Source: Angelobacter sp036502105 (GTDB lineage Bacteria; Acidobacteriota; Terriglobia; Terriglobales; Acidobacteriaceae). From it: a stretch of DNA of 12,619 nucleotides. Under the pieces are notes generated by a model. That model saw only the letters and a program-made list of their open reading frames with translations, ran no database searches and was not told where the DNA came from. The position numbers and the translations under genes were made by a program. Location of the stretch: the NCBI GenBank assembly GCA_036502105.1, contig DASXZE010000070.1, positions 1-12,619 on the forward strand, given 5' to 3'. Below are positions 1 to 5,965 of this stretch, piece by piece. Each line of letters opens with the position of its first letter. Positions within the stretch are counted from its first letter, which is position 1.

Positions 1-84
1 GATTTCCATCTTGAAGGTATGAGGGAACATGGCGATCCGATTCCTGAGCCTAGCGTGGTGACGGAATATGTTTCGGTGAGTTGA
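1..84 (+). CDS. hicB: HicB-family antitoxin, C-terminal end only
   Basis: Frame 1 is open from the first base to a TGA at 82-84 and encodes 27 residues: an FHLEG segment, then PIPEPS, then a TEYVSVS end. The FHLEGxREDGxPIPEPS...EYV pattern is the typical C-terminus of HicB antitoxins, in the partial RNase H-like domain that neutralises the HicA mRNA interferase and often represses its own operon. The 5' part lies outside the window, so DNA-binding type and length cannot be judged. No hicA follows: the next gene is a thiolase. A HicA partner, if any, must lie upstream. A solitary HicB-like protein is the alternative. The identification rests on a short but characteristic stretch. Confidence 0.75.
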   Translation, partial: DFHLEGMREHGDPIPEPSVVTEYVSVS

Positions 85-91
85 AGATCAG

Positions 92-110
92 CGCAGGCGA
101 GGCGCCTGCG
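92..110. repeat. REP-like perfect palindrome (8-bp arms, 3-nt loop)
   Basis: CGCAGGCG at 92-99 and its exact complement CGCCTGCG at 103-110 flank AGG. The element begins 7 bp after the hicB stop. It has no following T-run, so it is not a typical Rho-independent terminator. GC-rich palindromes of this look resemble the dispersed REP-type elements seen in many large soil-bacterial genomes. Copy number cannot be tested from this window. Confidence 0.6.
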
Positions 111-125
111 GTCCACAATTAGTTG

Positions 126-168
126 AAAGAGCAAAGAGCCAAAGGCTAAGGGCCAATAGCTAGGAGCT
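126..168 (+). repeat. Purine-rich iterated AGAGC(C)AA / GGCTAA stretch upstream of fadA
   Basis: A run of imperfect 6-8 nt units (GAGCAAA, GAGCCAAA, GGCTAA, GGGCCAA, TAGCTA, GGAGCT) fills the gap before the thiolase gene. The last unit supplies the AGGAG ribosome binding site (162-166), 8 nt before the ATG at 175. The units are degenerate, so this could be low-complexity spacer rather than a defined repeat family. Confidence 0.4.
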
Positions 169-174
169 GTTTTT

Positions 175-1353
175 ATGCGTGAAGTCGTAATAGCAAGTTC
201 AGTTCGCACGGCGGTCGGAAAATCAGGTAAAGGCACTCTACGCGCCACCCGACCGGACGATCTGGCCGCCGTCGCCATTAAAGGCGCGCTGGATCGTATC
301 CCGCAGCTCGATAAAAAAGAGATTGAAGACGTCATTATCGGCTGCGCTACGCCGGAAGCCGAGCAGGGCATGAACGTTGCCCGGATTGCATCGTTGCGCG
401 CGGGCTTGCCGGTGGAAGTCTCAGCCATGACCATCAATCGCTTTTGCTCGTCGGGATTGCAGGCCATCTCGCTGGCGGTGGATTCCGTGGCGGCGGGCCG
501 TGCAGAGGTCGCCATCGGCGGCGGGACGGAATCGATGAGCATGATTCCCATGGGCGGGAACAAAGTCTCGATCAATCCCTGGCTGATGGACAACTATCCT
601 GACAGCTATCTTTCCATGGGATTGACGGCGGAGCGGCTGGCGAAGCGCTTTGGCATTACGCGCCAGCAGGCCGACGAGTTTTCCCTAAGCAGCCACAAGA
701 AGGCGCTCGCGGCGATTCAGGCGGGCAGGTTTGAAGATGAAATTGTGCCGGTGCCGGTGAGCTTTACTACTCCAAACGGGTCCAAGCCAAAACGTATGGA
801 GATCGTATTTAAGGTGGATGAAGGGCCGAGGGCAGAAACCTCAATGGAAGCGCTTGCCGCTTTGAAGCCGGTCTTCCATGCCAAAGGAACCGTTACGGCG
901 GGGAATTCGTCGCAAACTTCGGACGGAGCGGCGGCAACTGTCGTGATGAGCAGTGACAAAGCCCGGCAACTTGGCATCCAACCAATGGCGCGGCTTGTGG
1001 CGTTTGCCACGGCAGGCTATCTGCCGGAAGAAATGGGACTGGGGCCGGTGTACGCCATTCCCAAGGTCTTGAAGATGGCGGGGCTGAAGCTGGAAAATAT
1101 CGATGTATTTGAGTTGAACGAAGCGTTTGCGGCGCAGGCGCTTTCGGTGATGAAGGAAGCTGGACTTGATCCGAACAAGATCAATCCGAACGGCGGAGCG
1201 GTGGCGTTGGGGCATCCGTTAGGATGCACCGGAGCGAAGCTGACGGCAACAATTTTGCGTGAACTGAAGCGGCGCAATGGCAAGTATGGGATCGTGACGA
1301 TGTGCGTCGGCGGTGGCATGGGTGCGGCGGGGATTTTCGAGAATTTGAATTAA
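175..1353 (+). CDS. fadA: 3-ketoacyl-CoA thiolase (acetyl-CoA C-acyltransferase)
   Basis: Thiolase of 392 residues, the usual family length. It would cleave 3-ketoacyl-CoA with CoA to acetyl-CoA plus a shortened acyl-CoA, the last step of beta-oxidation in the cytosol. The nucleophilic cysteine is C91 in NRFCSSGLQ. NEAFAAQ lies at 315-321, the active-site histidine H347 is in GGAVALGHPLGCTGA, and the second catalytic cysteine C377 is in CVGGGMG. The GNSSQTSDGAAA segment near 243-254 resembles degradative (peroxisomal ACAA1 / Bacillus FadA) thiolases more than biosynthetic acetoacetyl-CoA thiolases, and the downstream acyl-CoA dehydrogenase supports this. The ATG at 175 has AGGAG 8 nt upstream. 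The exact chain-length preference is inferred. Confidence 0.9.
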   Translation: MREVVIASSVRTAVGKSGKGTLRATRPDDLAAVAIKGALDRIPQLDKKEIEDVIIGCATPEAEQGMNVARIASLRAGLPVEVSAMTINRFCSSGLQAISLAVDSVAAGRAEVAIGGGTESMSMIPMGGNKVSINPWLMDNYPDSYLSMGLTAERLAKRFGITRQQADEFSLSSHKKALAAIQAGRFEDEIVPVPVSFTTPNGSKPKRMEIVFKVDEGPRAETSMEALAALKPVFHAKGTVTAGNSSQTSDGAAATVVMSSDKARQLGIQPMARLVAFATAGYLPEEMGLGPVYAIPKVLKMAGLKLENIDVFELNEAFAAQALSVMKEAGLDPNKINPNGGAVALGHPLGCTGAKLTATILRELKRRNGKYGIVTMCVGGGMGAAGIFENLN

Positions 1354-1362
1354 CAACATCTA

Positions 1363-1427
1363 ACACGGAGGCACGGAGAAAAATGAAAATTAAGTTTTGT
1401 TCTTCTCCGTGTCTCAGTGCCTCGTGG
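1363..1427. repeat. CGGAG-type iterated palindromic element between fadA and fadE
   Basis: The left arm (1363-1380) holds two CACGGAG units. The right arm (1403-1427) holds three 8-nt units, CTCCGTGT, CTCAGTGC and CTCGTGGT. CACGGAGAA at 1372-1380 pairs perfectly over 9 bp with TTCTCCGTG at 1403-1411, around an A/T-rich loop, and the outer parts pair imperfectly. The transcript between the two fad genes could therefore form a hairpin. The element resembles a dispersed palindrome class I associate with acidobacterial and similar genomes, but that is recollection and not tested here. Confidence 0.6.
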
Positions 1428-1439
1428 TGAGAAGTTCTT

Positions 1440-1444
1440 AGGAG
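1440..1444 (+). promoter_or_regulatory. Ribosome binding site that fixes the fadE start
   Basis: AGGAG lies 5 nt before the ATG at 1450. The longer reading from GTG at 1417 would translate the right arm of the palindromic element and has no ribosome binding site, so 1450 is the better start. Confidence 0.8.
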
Positions 1445-1449
1445 AAACA

Positions 1450-3249
1450 ATGGCTACAGTAGCAGTCCCAAACAAAATCAAACTGGCGGGCGGAAGTTTT
1501 CTTATCGAAGAGCACGCAACTGAACAGGTCTTTACCCTGGAAGACCTGAGCGAAGAGCACCAGCAGATTGCGCAGACTACGCAGGATTTTGCCCGCAATG
1601 AGATTCTGCCCAACGCCGAAAAGATTGAGCACAAGGAGTTCGCCGTGACGCGCGGGCTGATCCAGAAGGCGTGCGAAATTGGCATCGCCAATGTGGACAT
1701 CCCGGAGCAGTACGGCGGCTCGGACATGGATAAGATTTCGTCGGCGATCATCGCCGAGCATCTCTCCGTCTCGGGCAGCTTCAGCGTGGCGTTTGGCGGT
1801 CACACCGGCATCGGCACGCTGCCAATCGTTTATTTCGGCACGCCGGAGCAAAAAGCTAAGTATCTGCCCAAGTTGGCCACAGGCGAGTTGATCGCAGCGT
1901 ATGCATTATCTGAATCGACGTCGGCTTCTGACGCGATGAACGCGCGCACCAAAGCTGTGCTGTCTCCCGACGGGAAGGAGTGGATACTGAATGGCGAAAA
2001 AATGTGGATCACGAACGGCGGCTTTGCCGACGTGGTCATCATCTTCGCCAAGGTCGATGGCGAAAAGTTCAGCGCGTTTATCGTGGAGCGCGGGTTCCCT
2101 GGATTCCAGTCGGGCGCGGAAGAAAAGAAGATGGGCATCCGCGGATCCTCGACGACACCGATCATTCTGAATGATTGCCGTGTGCCTAAAGAAAACCTGC
2201 TGGGAGAGATTGGCAAGGGGCATGTGATCGCATTCAATACGTTGAACATTGGACGCTACAAGCTGGGCGCGGGCGTGGTGGGCGGTGCGCGCAACGCGCT
2301 GAATAATTCCATCGGTTATGCCAAGCAGCGCAAGGCCTTCGGCAAGACGCTGGCCGATTTCGGCATCATCCAGGAAAAGCTGGCCAACATGGCGGTGGGC
2401 GTTTACACCGGCGAATGCATGTCTTACCGCACGGTCGGCATGATTGATTCGGCGATGTCTGAGATCGACAAGAATTCGCCTGACGTTTACAAAGAGACGG
2501 CCAAGAATATTGAAGAGTATGCCGTCGAGTGCTCCATCCTGAAAGTGTATGGCTCGGAAATGCTGGATTACGTCGTCGACGAAACCGTGCAGATCTACGG
2601 CGGTTACGGATTTGTGGAAGAGTATCCGGCAGAGCGGGCGTATCGCGACTCGCGCGTGAACCGCATTTTTGAAGGCACGAATGAAATCAATCGCATGATC
2701 ATTACCGGCTGGCTCCTGAAGCGGGCCATGAAAGGCCAGCTGCCTCTCATGCCTGCCATCAAAAAGCTGACGGATGAAATCATGTCCGGCCCGAGTTCGG
2801 CTGAGCCGCTGGAAGGCACGCTGGCAGCGGAGCGCACGCTGGTGAGCAATGCCAAAAAAGCCACGCTTATGCTGGCTGGCGCGGCAGTGCAAAAGTACAT
2901 GGCAGCCATTGAGCAGCAGCAGGAAATTCTTTCCGCGATTGCTGACATGGTGATTGAAGTCTTTGCCATGGATTCCGTGGCGCTGCGCACACAGAAGCTG
3001 GTGGAGACACAGGGTGAAGCCAAAACGCAGATCGCGGTGGCCATGGCGCAGGTCAGCCTGAGTCTTTCCATGGATAAGATTGAAGCCGCAGCCAAGAAAG
3101 TTGTAGCCGCAGTTTCAGAAGGAGACATGCTGCGCACGCAGATGGTCATTTTGCGCCGGTTGTTCAAGCATGAGCCATTCAATCTGATCGCGCTGACGCA
3201 GCAGATCTCAGCGCGGCTGATTGATGCCGGGAAATATGTAAGAGCTTAA
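1450..3249 (+). CDS. fadE: Acyl-CoA dehydrogenase, VLCAD/FadE type with C-terminal extension
   Basis: FAD-dependent acyl-CoA dehydrogenase of 599 residues; it oxidises acyl-CoA to trans-2-enoyl-CoA, the first step of beta-oxidation. The flavin/substrate region YALSESTSASDA is near 151-162, WITNGG at 186-191, the QRKAFG segment near 293-298, and GGYGF at 384-388. The catalytic base is E408 in IFEGTNEINR, the position of Glu in VLCAD-type enzymes. About 180 residues follow the core, matching long enzymes such as VLCAD/ACAD9 and Bacillus FadE (about 594 residues), whereas MCAD-type enzymes end near 380-400. It follows the thiolase by 96 nt on the same strand, with a palindromic repeat between. 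An operon with fadA is likely but depends on read-through of that element. Substrate chain length is inferred as long. Confidence 0.9.
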   Translation: MATVAVPNKIKLAGGSFLIEEHATEQVFTLEDLSEEHQQIAQTTQDFARNEILPNAEKIEHKEFAVTRGLIQKACEIGIANVDIPEQYGGSDMDKISSAIIAEHLSVSGSFSVAFGGHTGIGTLPIVYFGTPEQKAKYLPKLATGELIAAYALSESTSASDAMNARTKAVLSPDGKEWILNGEKMWITNGGFADVVIIFAKVDGEKFSAFIVERGFPGFQSGAEEKKMGIRGSSTTPIILNDCRVPKENLLGEIGKGHVIAFNTLNIGRYKLGAGVVGGARNALNNSIGYAKQRKAFGKTLADFGIIQEKLANMAVGVYTGECMSYRTVGMIDSAMSEIDKNSPDVYKETAKNIEEYAVECSILKVYGSEMLDYVVDETVQIYGGYGFVEEYPAERAYRDSRVNRIFEGTNEINRMIITGWLLKRAMKGQLPLMPAIKKLTDEIMSGPSSAEPLEGTLAAERTLVSNAKKATLMLAGAAVQKYMAAIEQQQEILSAIADMVIEVFAMDSVALRTQKLVETQGEAKTQIAVAMAQVSLSLSMDKIEAAAKKVVAAVSEGDMLRTQMVILRRLFKHEPFNLIALTQQISARLIDAGKYVRA

Positions 3250-3264
3250 AAACGTAAGAACGCT

Positions 3265-3346
3265 AACCACAAAGGATCACAAAGGATCACAAAGGTCTGT
3301 ACACCGAAAGAATAGACCTTTGTGTTCCTTCGTGTCCTTTGTGGTT
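3265..3346. repeat. 82-bp CACAAAGG-type palindrome after fadE
   Basis: The left arm (3265-3298) is AACCACAAAGGAT followed by two more CACAAAGG units ending in TCT. The right arm (3314-3346) is nearly its full reverse complement, 33 versus 34 nt with only a few mismatches or 1-nt bulges, around a 15-nt loop (3299-3313). Within each arm the unit recurs about every 10 bp. A T-rich run (3344-3358) follows directly, so the element could also slow or stop transcription before the dinB-like gene. It has the same logic as the element at 1363-1427 but a different core sequence. Confidence 0.75.
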
Positions 3347-3358
3347 TATTGTTTTCTT

Positions 3359-3835
3359 ATGAATACAGAATGCAATCGCATCGCAGAGCAAATGGCCACC
3401 GTGATCAGTGGCGACGCATGGTATGGCGATTCCGTCCGCAAAATATTGGATGGTGTGAAAGCCGCGCAGGCAGCAGCGCATCCAATTCCGAATGCTCATT
3501 CCATATGGGAGCTGGTGAATCATTTGGATGCGTGGGTAAACTTCGCCATTGGCGCTGCCAATGGAACGCCGATTCCCGCATGGCCTGCCATGCCCAAAGA
3601 ACAAGACTATCCACCAGTCACCGATAAAAGCGAGCAAGCGTGGGAGCAGGCAGTGAGTTCTTTTTTTGCCAGCCATCAGAAACTGATTGATGCGATCAAG
3701 AGCTTTGGTGACGATCACTTGGAGACCGCTGTTCCCGGCCGCACTTATAATTTCAGCCGGCTTTTTCCGGGTATGACGCAACACGCAACCTATCATTCAG
3801 CACAGATTGCCCTCTTGAAGAAAGCCCAGCCGTAA
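3359..3835 (+). CDS. DinB/YfiT-fold putative metal-dependent protein
   Basis: A 158-residue protein of the DinB_2-type four-helix-bundle superfamily, whose members bind a divalent metal through three histidines. The likely ligands are H55 in ELVNHLDAW, and H142 and H146 in QHATYHSAQI, the C-terminal HxxxHxxQI signature of the family. Such proteins include thiol-S-transferases and many of unknown substrate, so no reaction is assigned. The ATG at 3359 is preferred over the in-frame TTG at 3320 because the upstream codons lie inside the palindromic element. No clear ribosome binding site precedes it. The C-terminal KKAQP and the stop codon are the first copy of a 16-bp tandem repeat. It may be expressed alone or by read-through from fadE. 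Confidence 0.8.
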   Translation: MNTECNRIAEQMATVISGDAWYGDSVRKILDGVKAAQAAAHPIPNAHSIWELVNHLDAWVNFAIGAANGTPIPAWPAMPKEQDYPPVTDKSEQAWEQAVSSFFASHQKLIDAIKSFGDDHLETAVPGRTYNFSRLFPGMTQHATYHSAQIALLKKAQP

Positions 3836-3881
3836 GAAAGCCCAGCCGTAAGAAAGCGCAGCCGAAAAAAAGCCCAGCCGC
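3818..3881 (+). repeat. Four tandem copies of a 16-bp unit over the dinB-like stop codon
   Basis: The unit AAGAAAGCCCAGCCGT occurs at 3818-3833, 3834-3849, 3850-3865 and 3866-3881. Copies 1 and 2 are identical, copy 3 has two changes and copy 4 three. The TAA stop (3833-3835) spans the junction of copies 1 and 2. Each copy in its own frame reads KKAQP, but 16 is not a multiple of 3, so copies 2-4 are out of frame with the gene and untranslated. Confidence 0.9.
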
Positions 3882-3911
3882 AATTCGGGCGCGTTTTCCT
3901 CAGTGCGCAGG

Positions 3912-3940
3912 TTGTGAGGATGCTGCCTTTACGATAAAGT
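3912..3940 (+). promoter_or_regulatory. Weak candidate promoter for the NTF2-like gene
   Basis: TTGTGA (3912-3917), a 17-bp spacer and TAAAGT (3935-3940) each match 4 of 6 sigma-70 positions. If used, transcription would start close to the start codon, giving a leaderless or near-leaderless mRNA, which would fit the absence of a ribosome binding site. The matches are weak. Confidence 0.25.
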
Positions 3941-3950
3941 TTCTGTGCCT

Positions 3951-4394
3951 ATGGGATTCCCTAACCTGCACTCTCTTCTCACCAAATCTGATGTTGAATC
4001 CGCCGTTCGGGCCCACTGGAGAGCGCTTGCCGCCAAAGAGGCAATCCAGCAGCAGAATTTTTACGACGATCAGGCCAGCATCTTCGCCACCGATTCAAAC
4101 AAGCTGGAGCGCGCACGGCTGGTGCTCTTGCGCCGGCAGCGAGAATACTTGAGCGCAGCCACCAAGACCACGGTGCAGGTGGGCGAGATGGAAATTGAAA
4201 TTATAGGCAACACGCATGCCGTGGCGGCCTATACCATCCGGCTGGACGCCAAGCATGTGACGCGGCCCTCAGCTTCAGGAAGTTCTACAGAAGAGCATTT
4301 AGCGAATGCGCGGGTCACGCATATATTTCAGCGGCAAAGTGACGGAACGCTGCGGATCATGCATGAGCACATCTCAGTGCCACGGGGCCATTGA
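3951..4394 (+). CDS. NTF2-like (SnoaL/DUF4440-type) small protein
   Basis: A cytoplasmic protein of 147 residues without signal peptide or membrane segments. The layout is typical of NTF2-like folds: an N-terminal helix pair (VESAVRAHWRALAAKE), a region with FYDDQASIFATDS, central strands (VGEMEIEIIGNTHAVAAYTIRL) and a final strand pair with VTHIFQRQ and LRIMHEHISVP. The last motif resembles the WRIxHxHxS ending of SnoaL_3-type proteins. Members include ketosteroid isomerase-like enzymes and ligand-binding proteins, so no reaction can be assigned. A GTG at 3945 is an alternative in-frame start two codons upstream; neither has a clear ribosome binding site. It converges on the MFS gene with only 11 bp between stop codons and no terminator. 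Confidence 0.7.
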   Translation: MGFPNLHSLLTKSDVESAVRAHWRALAAKEAIQQQNFYDDQASIFATDSNKLERARLVLLRRQREYLSAATKTTVQVGEMEIEIIGNTHAVAAYTIRLDAKHVTRPSASGSSTEEHLANARVTHIFQRQSDGTLRIMHEHISVPRGH

Positions 4395-4405
4395 ACCTTA
4401 GTTGA

Positions 4406-5734
4406 TTATGCCTTGGTGAAAACTCTGGCAGTCATTTCTTGAGCCGGAGCGCCGCCGGAGATCTGTTGCGCCACAATCATTTCCCTGGCCACAGGACGCA
4501 GCGAAGGCAGGCGTGTCCAGAAGACGCCTGCGCCCACAATCGCTGCCATTCCGCCGATAAAGACTGTCCAGGGTGCGCCAAGATTATGCGCGAGGCTGCC
4601 AGCCAGCAATGATCCCATGGGCGCCATGCCCATAAACGTCATGGCATAAAAGGCCATTACACGTCCGCGCAGGCGGTCTGGCACCATGCTCTGAATCAGC
4701 GTGTTGGAAGAGGCCATCTGCACCATGGTGCAGAATCCTACTGGCGCCAGCAGCAAGGCAGAAAGCCACAGCGTGCGGGAAAACGAAAAGAGCGCCAACG
4801 TCACGCCCAGCCCGGCACATGCTGTGACCACCCAGGTACTCAATCCGTGGACGCTTCTGCGGGTGGCTAAGAGCAGTGCGCCGCAGAGAGCGCCCACGCC
4901 GGAACATCCCATGAGCAAGCCCAGGGCCTGTGCGCCGCCATGCAGAAGTTTGTCGGCGAATAGCGGCATGAGCACCGCGTAAGGCAGTGCGGCAAAGCTT
5001 ACCAGTCCAAGCAAAAGCATAAGAGCGCGCATGGGTTTGGTGACTGCGATAAAACGAAAGCCTTCAATAATATTTTCGAGCGGCGAGCCCTCAATCGACA
5101 TGCGGGGGCGTTCCATCTTCATCAGATACAGGCCGACAATCACGGCGATAAAGCTTATGCCATTCGCAAAAAAGCACCAGCCTTCACCAATGCCTGCAAC
5201 CACAATGCCTGCAACGGCCGGCCCAATCACGCGCGCGCCATTGAACATTGAGGAGTTGAGCGCGATGGCGTTCACCAGATCGGCGCGGGAAACCATGTCC
5301 ACTACAAAAGCCTGGCGGGCCGGCAAATCAATGGCGTTCACCACGCCTGTGAGCGCGGCCAGGGTGGCAATCTGCCAGACCTGTATACGGTGAGAGAGCG
5401 TGAGCCACGCCAGAATAAAAGTCAGCACCATCATGCTGGATTGCGTGACAATGAGGATTTTGCGGCGATCCAGACGATCGGCCAGCGCGCCGCCGATAGG
5501 CGCAAGCAGGAAGACGGGAATCTGCGACGCGAAGGCCACGGTCCCCAAAAGCAGCGCAGAGCCGGTGAGCCGGTAAACCAGCCATGATTCAGCGACCTGG
5601 TCCATCCATGTACCGATGAGCGAAATCAGCTGGCCGGAAAAAAACAGCTGGTAATTGCGATGGCGGAGCGCGCGAAAGGTTTCTGCGAGTCTGGAGGCTG
5701 GTTTGGCTGCGTCGGTCTGTAGCGGGCTATCCAC
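4406..5734 (-). CDS. MFS exporter, EntS/MFS_3-like
   Basis: A 442-residue inner-membrane protein with about twelve hydrophobic segments. The MFS motif A, GGALADRLDRRK, is at 81-92 in the loop between TM2 and TM3. The stretch NAIDLPARQAFVVDMV (133-148), followed by LVNAIALNSSMFNGARVIGPAVAG, is the hallmark of the MFS_3 group (proton-driven exporters such as enterobactin exporter EntS and macrolide-efflux-like proteins). The N-terminal LRHRNYQLFFSGQLISLIG also fits. The substrate is unknown and no siderophore or antibiotic genes are nearby. The start is GTG at 5734; no ribosome binding site is visible, and a TATAAT box lies only 22 bp upstream, implying a very short leader. Confidence 0.85.
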   Translation of the reverse strand: MDSPLQTDAAKPASRLAETFRALRHRNYQLFFSGQLISLIGTWMDQVAESWLVYRLTGSALLLGTVAFASQIPVFLLAPIGGALADRLDRRKILIVTQSSMMVLTFILAWLTLSHRIQVWQIATLAALTGVVNAIDLPARQAFVVDMVSRADLVNAIALNSSMFNGARVIGPAVAGIVVAGIGEGWCFFANGISFIAVIVGLYLMKMERPRMSIEGSPLENIIEGFRFIAVTKPMRALMLLLGLVSFAALPYAVLMPLFADKLLHGGAQALGLLMGCSGVGALCGALLLATRRSVHGLSTWVVTACAGLGVTLALFSFSRTLWLSALLLAPVGFCTMVQMASSNTLIQSMVPDRLRGRVMAFYAMTFMGMAPMGSLLAGSLAHNLGAPWTVFIGGMAAIVGAGVFWTRLPSLRPVAREMIVAQQISGGAPAQEMTARVFTKA

Positions 5735-5755
5735 GTTTATTTGATGCAGAGAGAC

Positions 5756-5761
5756 ATTATA
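5756..5761 (-). promoter_or_regulatory. TATAAT -10 box for the MFS gene
   Basis: A perfect TATAAT on the - strand ends 21 nt before the GTG start, placing transcription near 5749 with a leader of about 15 nt. No good TTGACA-like -35 is found 16-18 bp further up, so strength or activator dependence is unknown. Confidence 0.45.
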
Positions 5762-5817
5762 AAGACTGCGATATGTGCGGGTGAGAAAACTCTACGGTAA
5801 ACACCTGAATTATTCGT

Positions 5818-5846
5818 TTGACTAACCAGCGCAAAAGATTGAGAAT
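5818..5846 (+). promoter_or_regulatory. Candidate promoter of the first S53 peptidase gene
   Basis: TTGACT (5818-5823, 5 of 6 to TTGACA), a 17-bp spacer and GAGAAT (5841-5846, 4 of 6). The -10 lies in the 12-mer TTGAGAATTGCA, which recurs at the matching place upstream of the third S53 gene, also 17 bp from a TTGACA-like hexamer. A leader of about 110 nt would follow. Confidence 0.5.
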
Positions 5847-5873
5847 TGCACCGCAAAATCAGAGCTTCTGGTT

Positions 5874-5908
5874 GCGTACGTGGGGGTACGCTCCATTGCC
5901 TTGGCAAT
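5874..5908 (+). promoter_or_regulatory. Hairpins in the leader of the first S53 gene
   Basis: GCGTAC (5874-5879) and GTACGC (5886-5891) form a 6-bp stem with a GTGGGG loop. Directly after, ATTGCC (5895-5900) and GGCAAT (5903-5908) form a second dyad with a 2-nt centre. The tight second dyad could equally be a protein-binding operator. No known riboswitch class is recognised. Confidence 0.35.
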
Positions 5909-5965
5909 CCTTCATTGCAAGCGGCCGGAACTCGCAAAAAATCTCTCCAAAGGTATAGGTAGCAA

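Noticed and set aside
1417..1449. Upstream GTG start for the fadE-like gene
   Set aside because: The added 11 codons lie in a palindromic element and lack a ribosome binding site; the ATG at 1450 has AGGAG at good spacing.
1906..2892. Open frame of 328 codons on the - strand
   Set aside because: It lies entirely antisense to the fadE-like gene, whose product has a complete, recognisable domain structure. The antisense product has no recognisable motif.
3265..3298. Three evenly spaced CACAAAGG units as a possible CRISPR fragment
   Set aside because: The units are about 10 bp apart with no variable spacers, and they are mirrored in an inverted arm.
4395..4405. Terminator between the convergent NTF2-like and MFS genes
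   Set aside because: Only 11 bp separate the stop codons and no hairpin with a T-run is present there.
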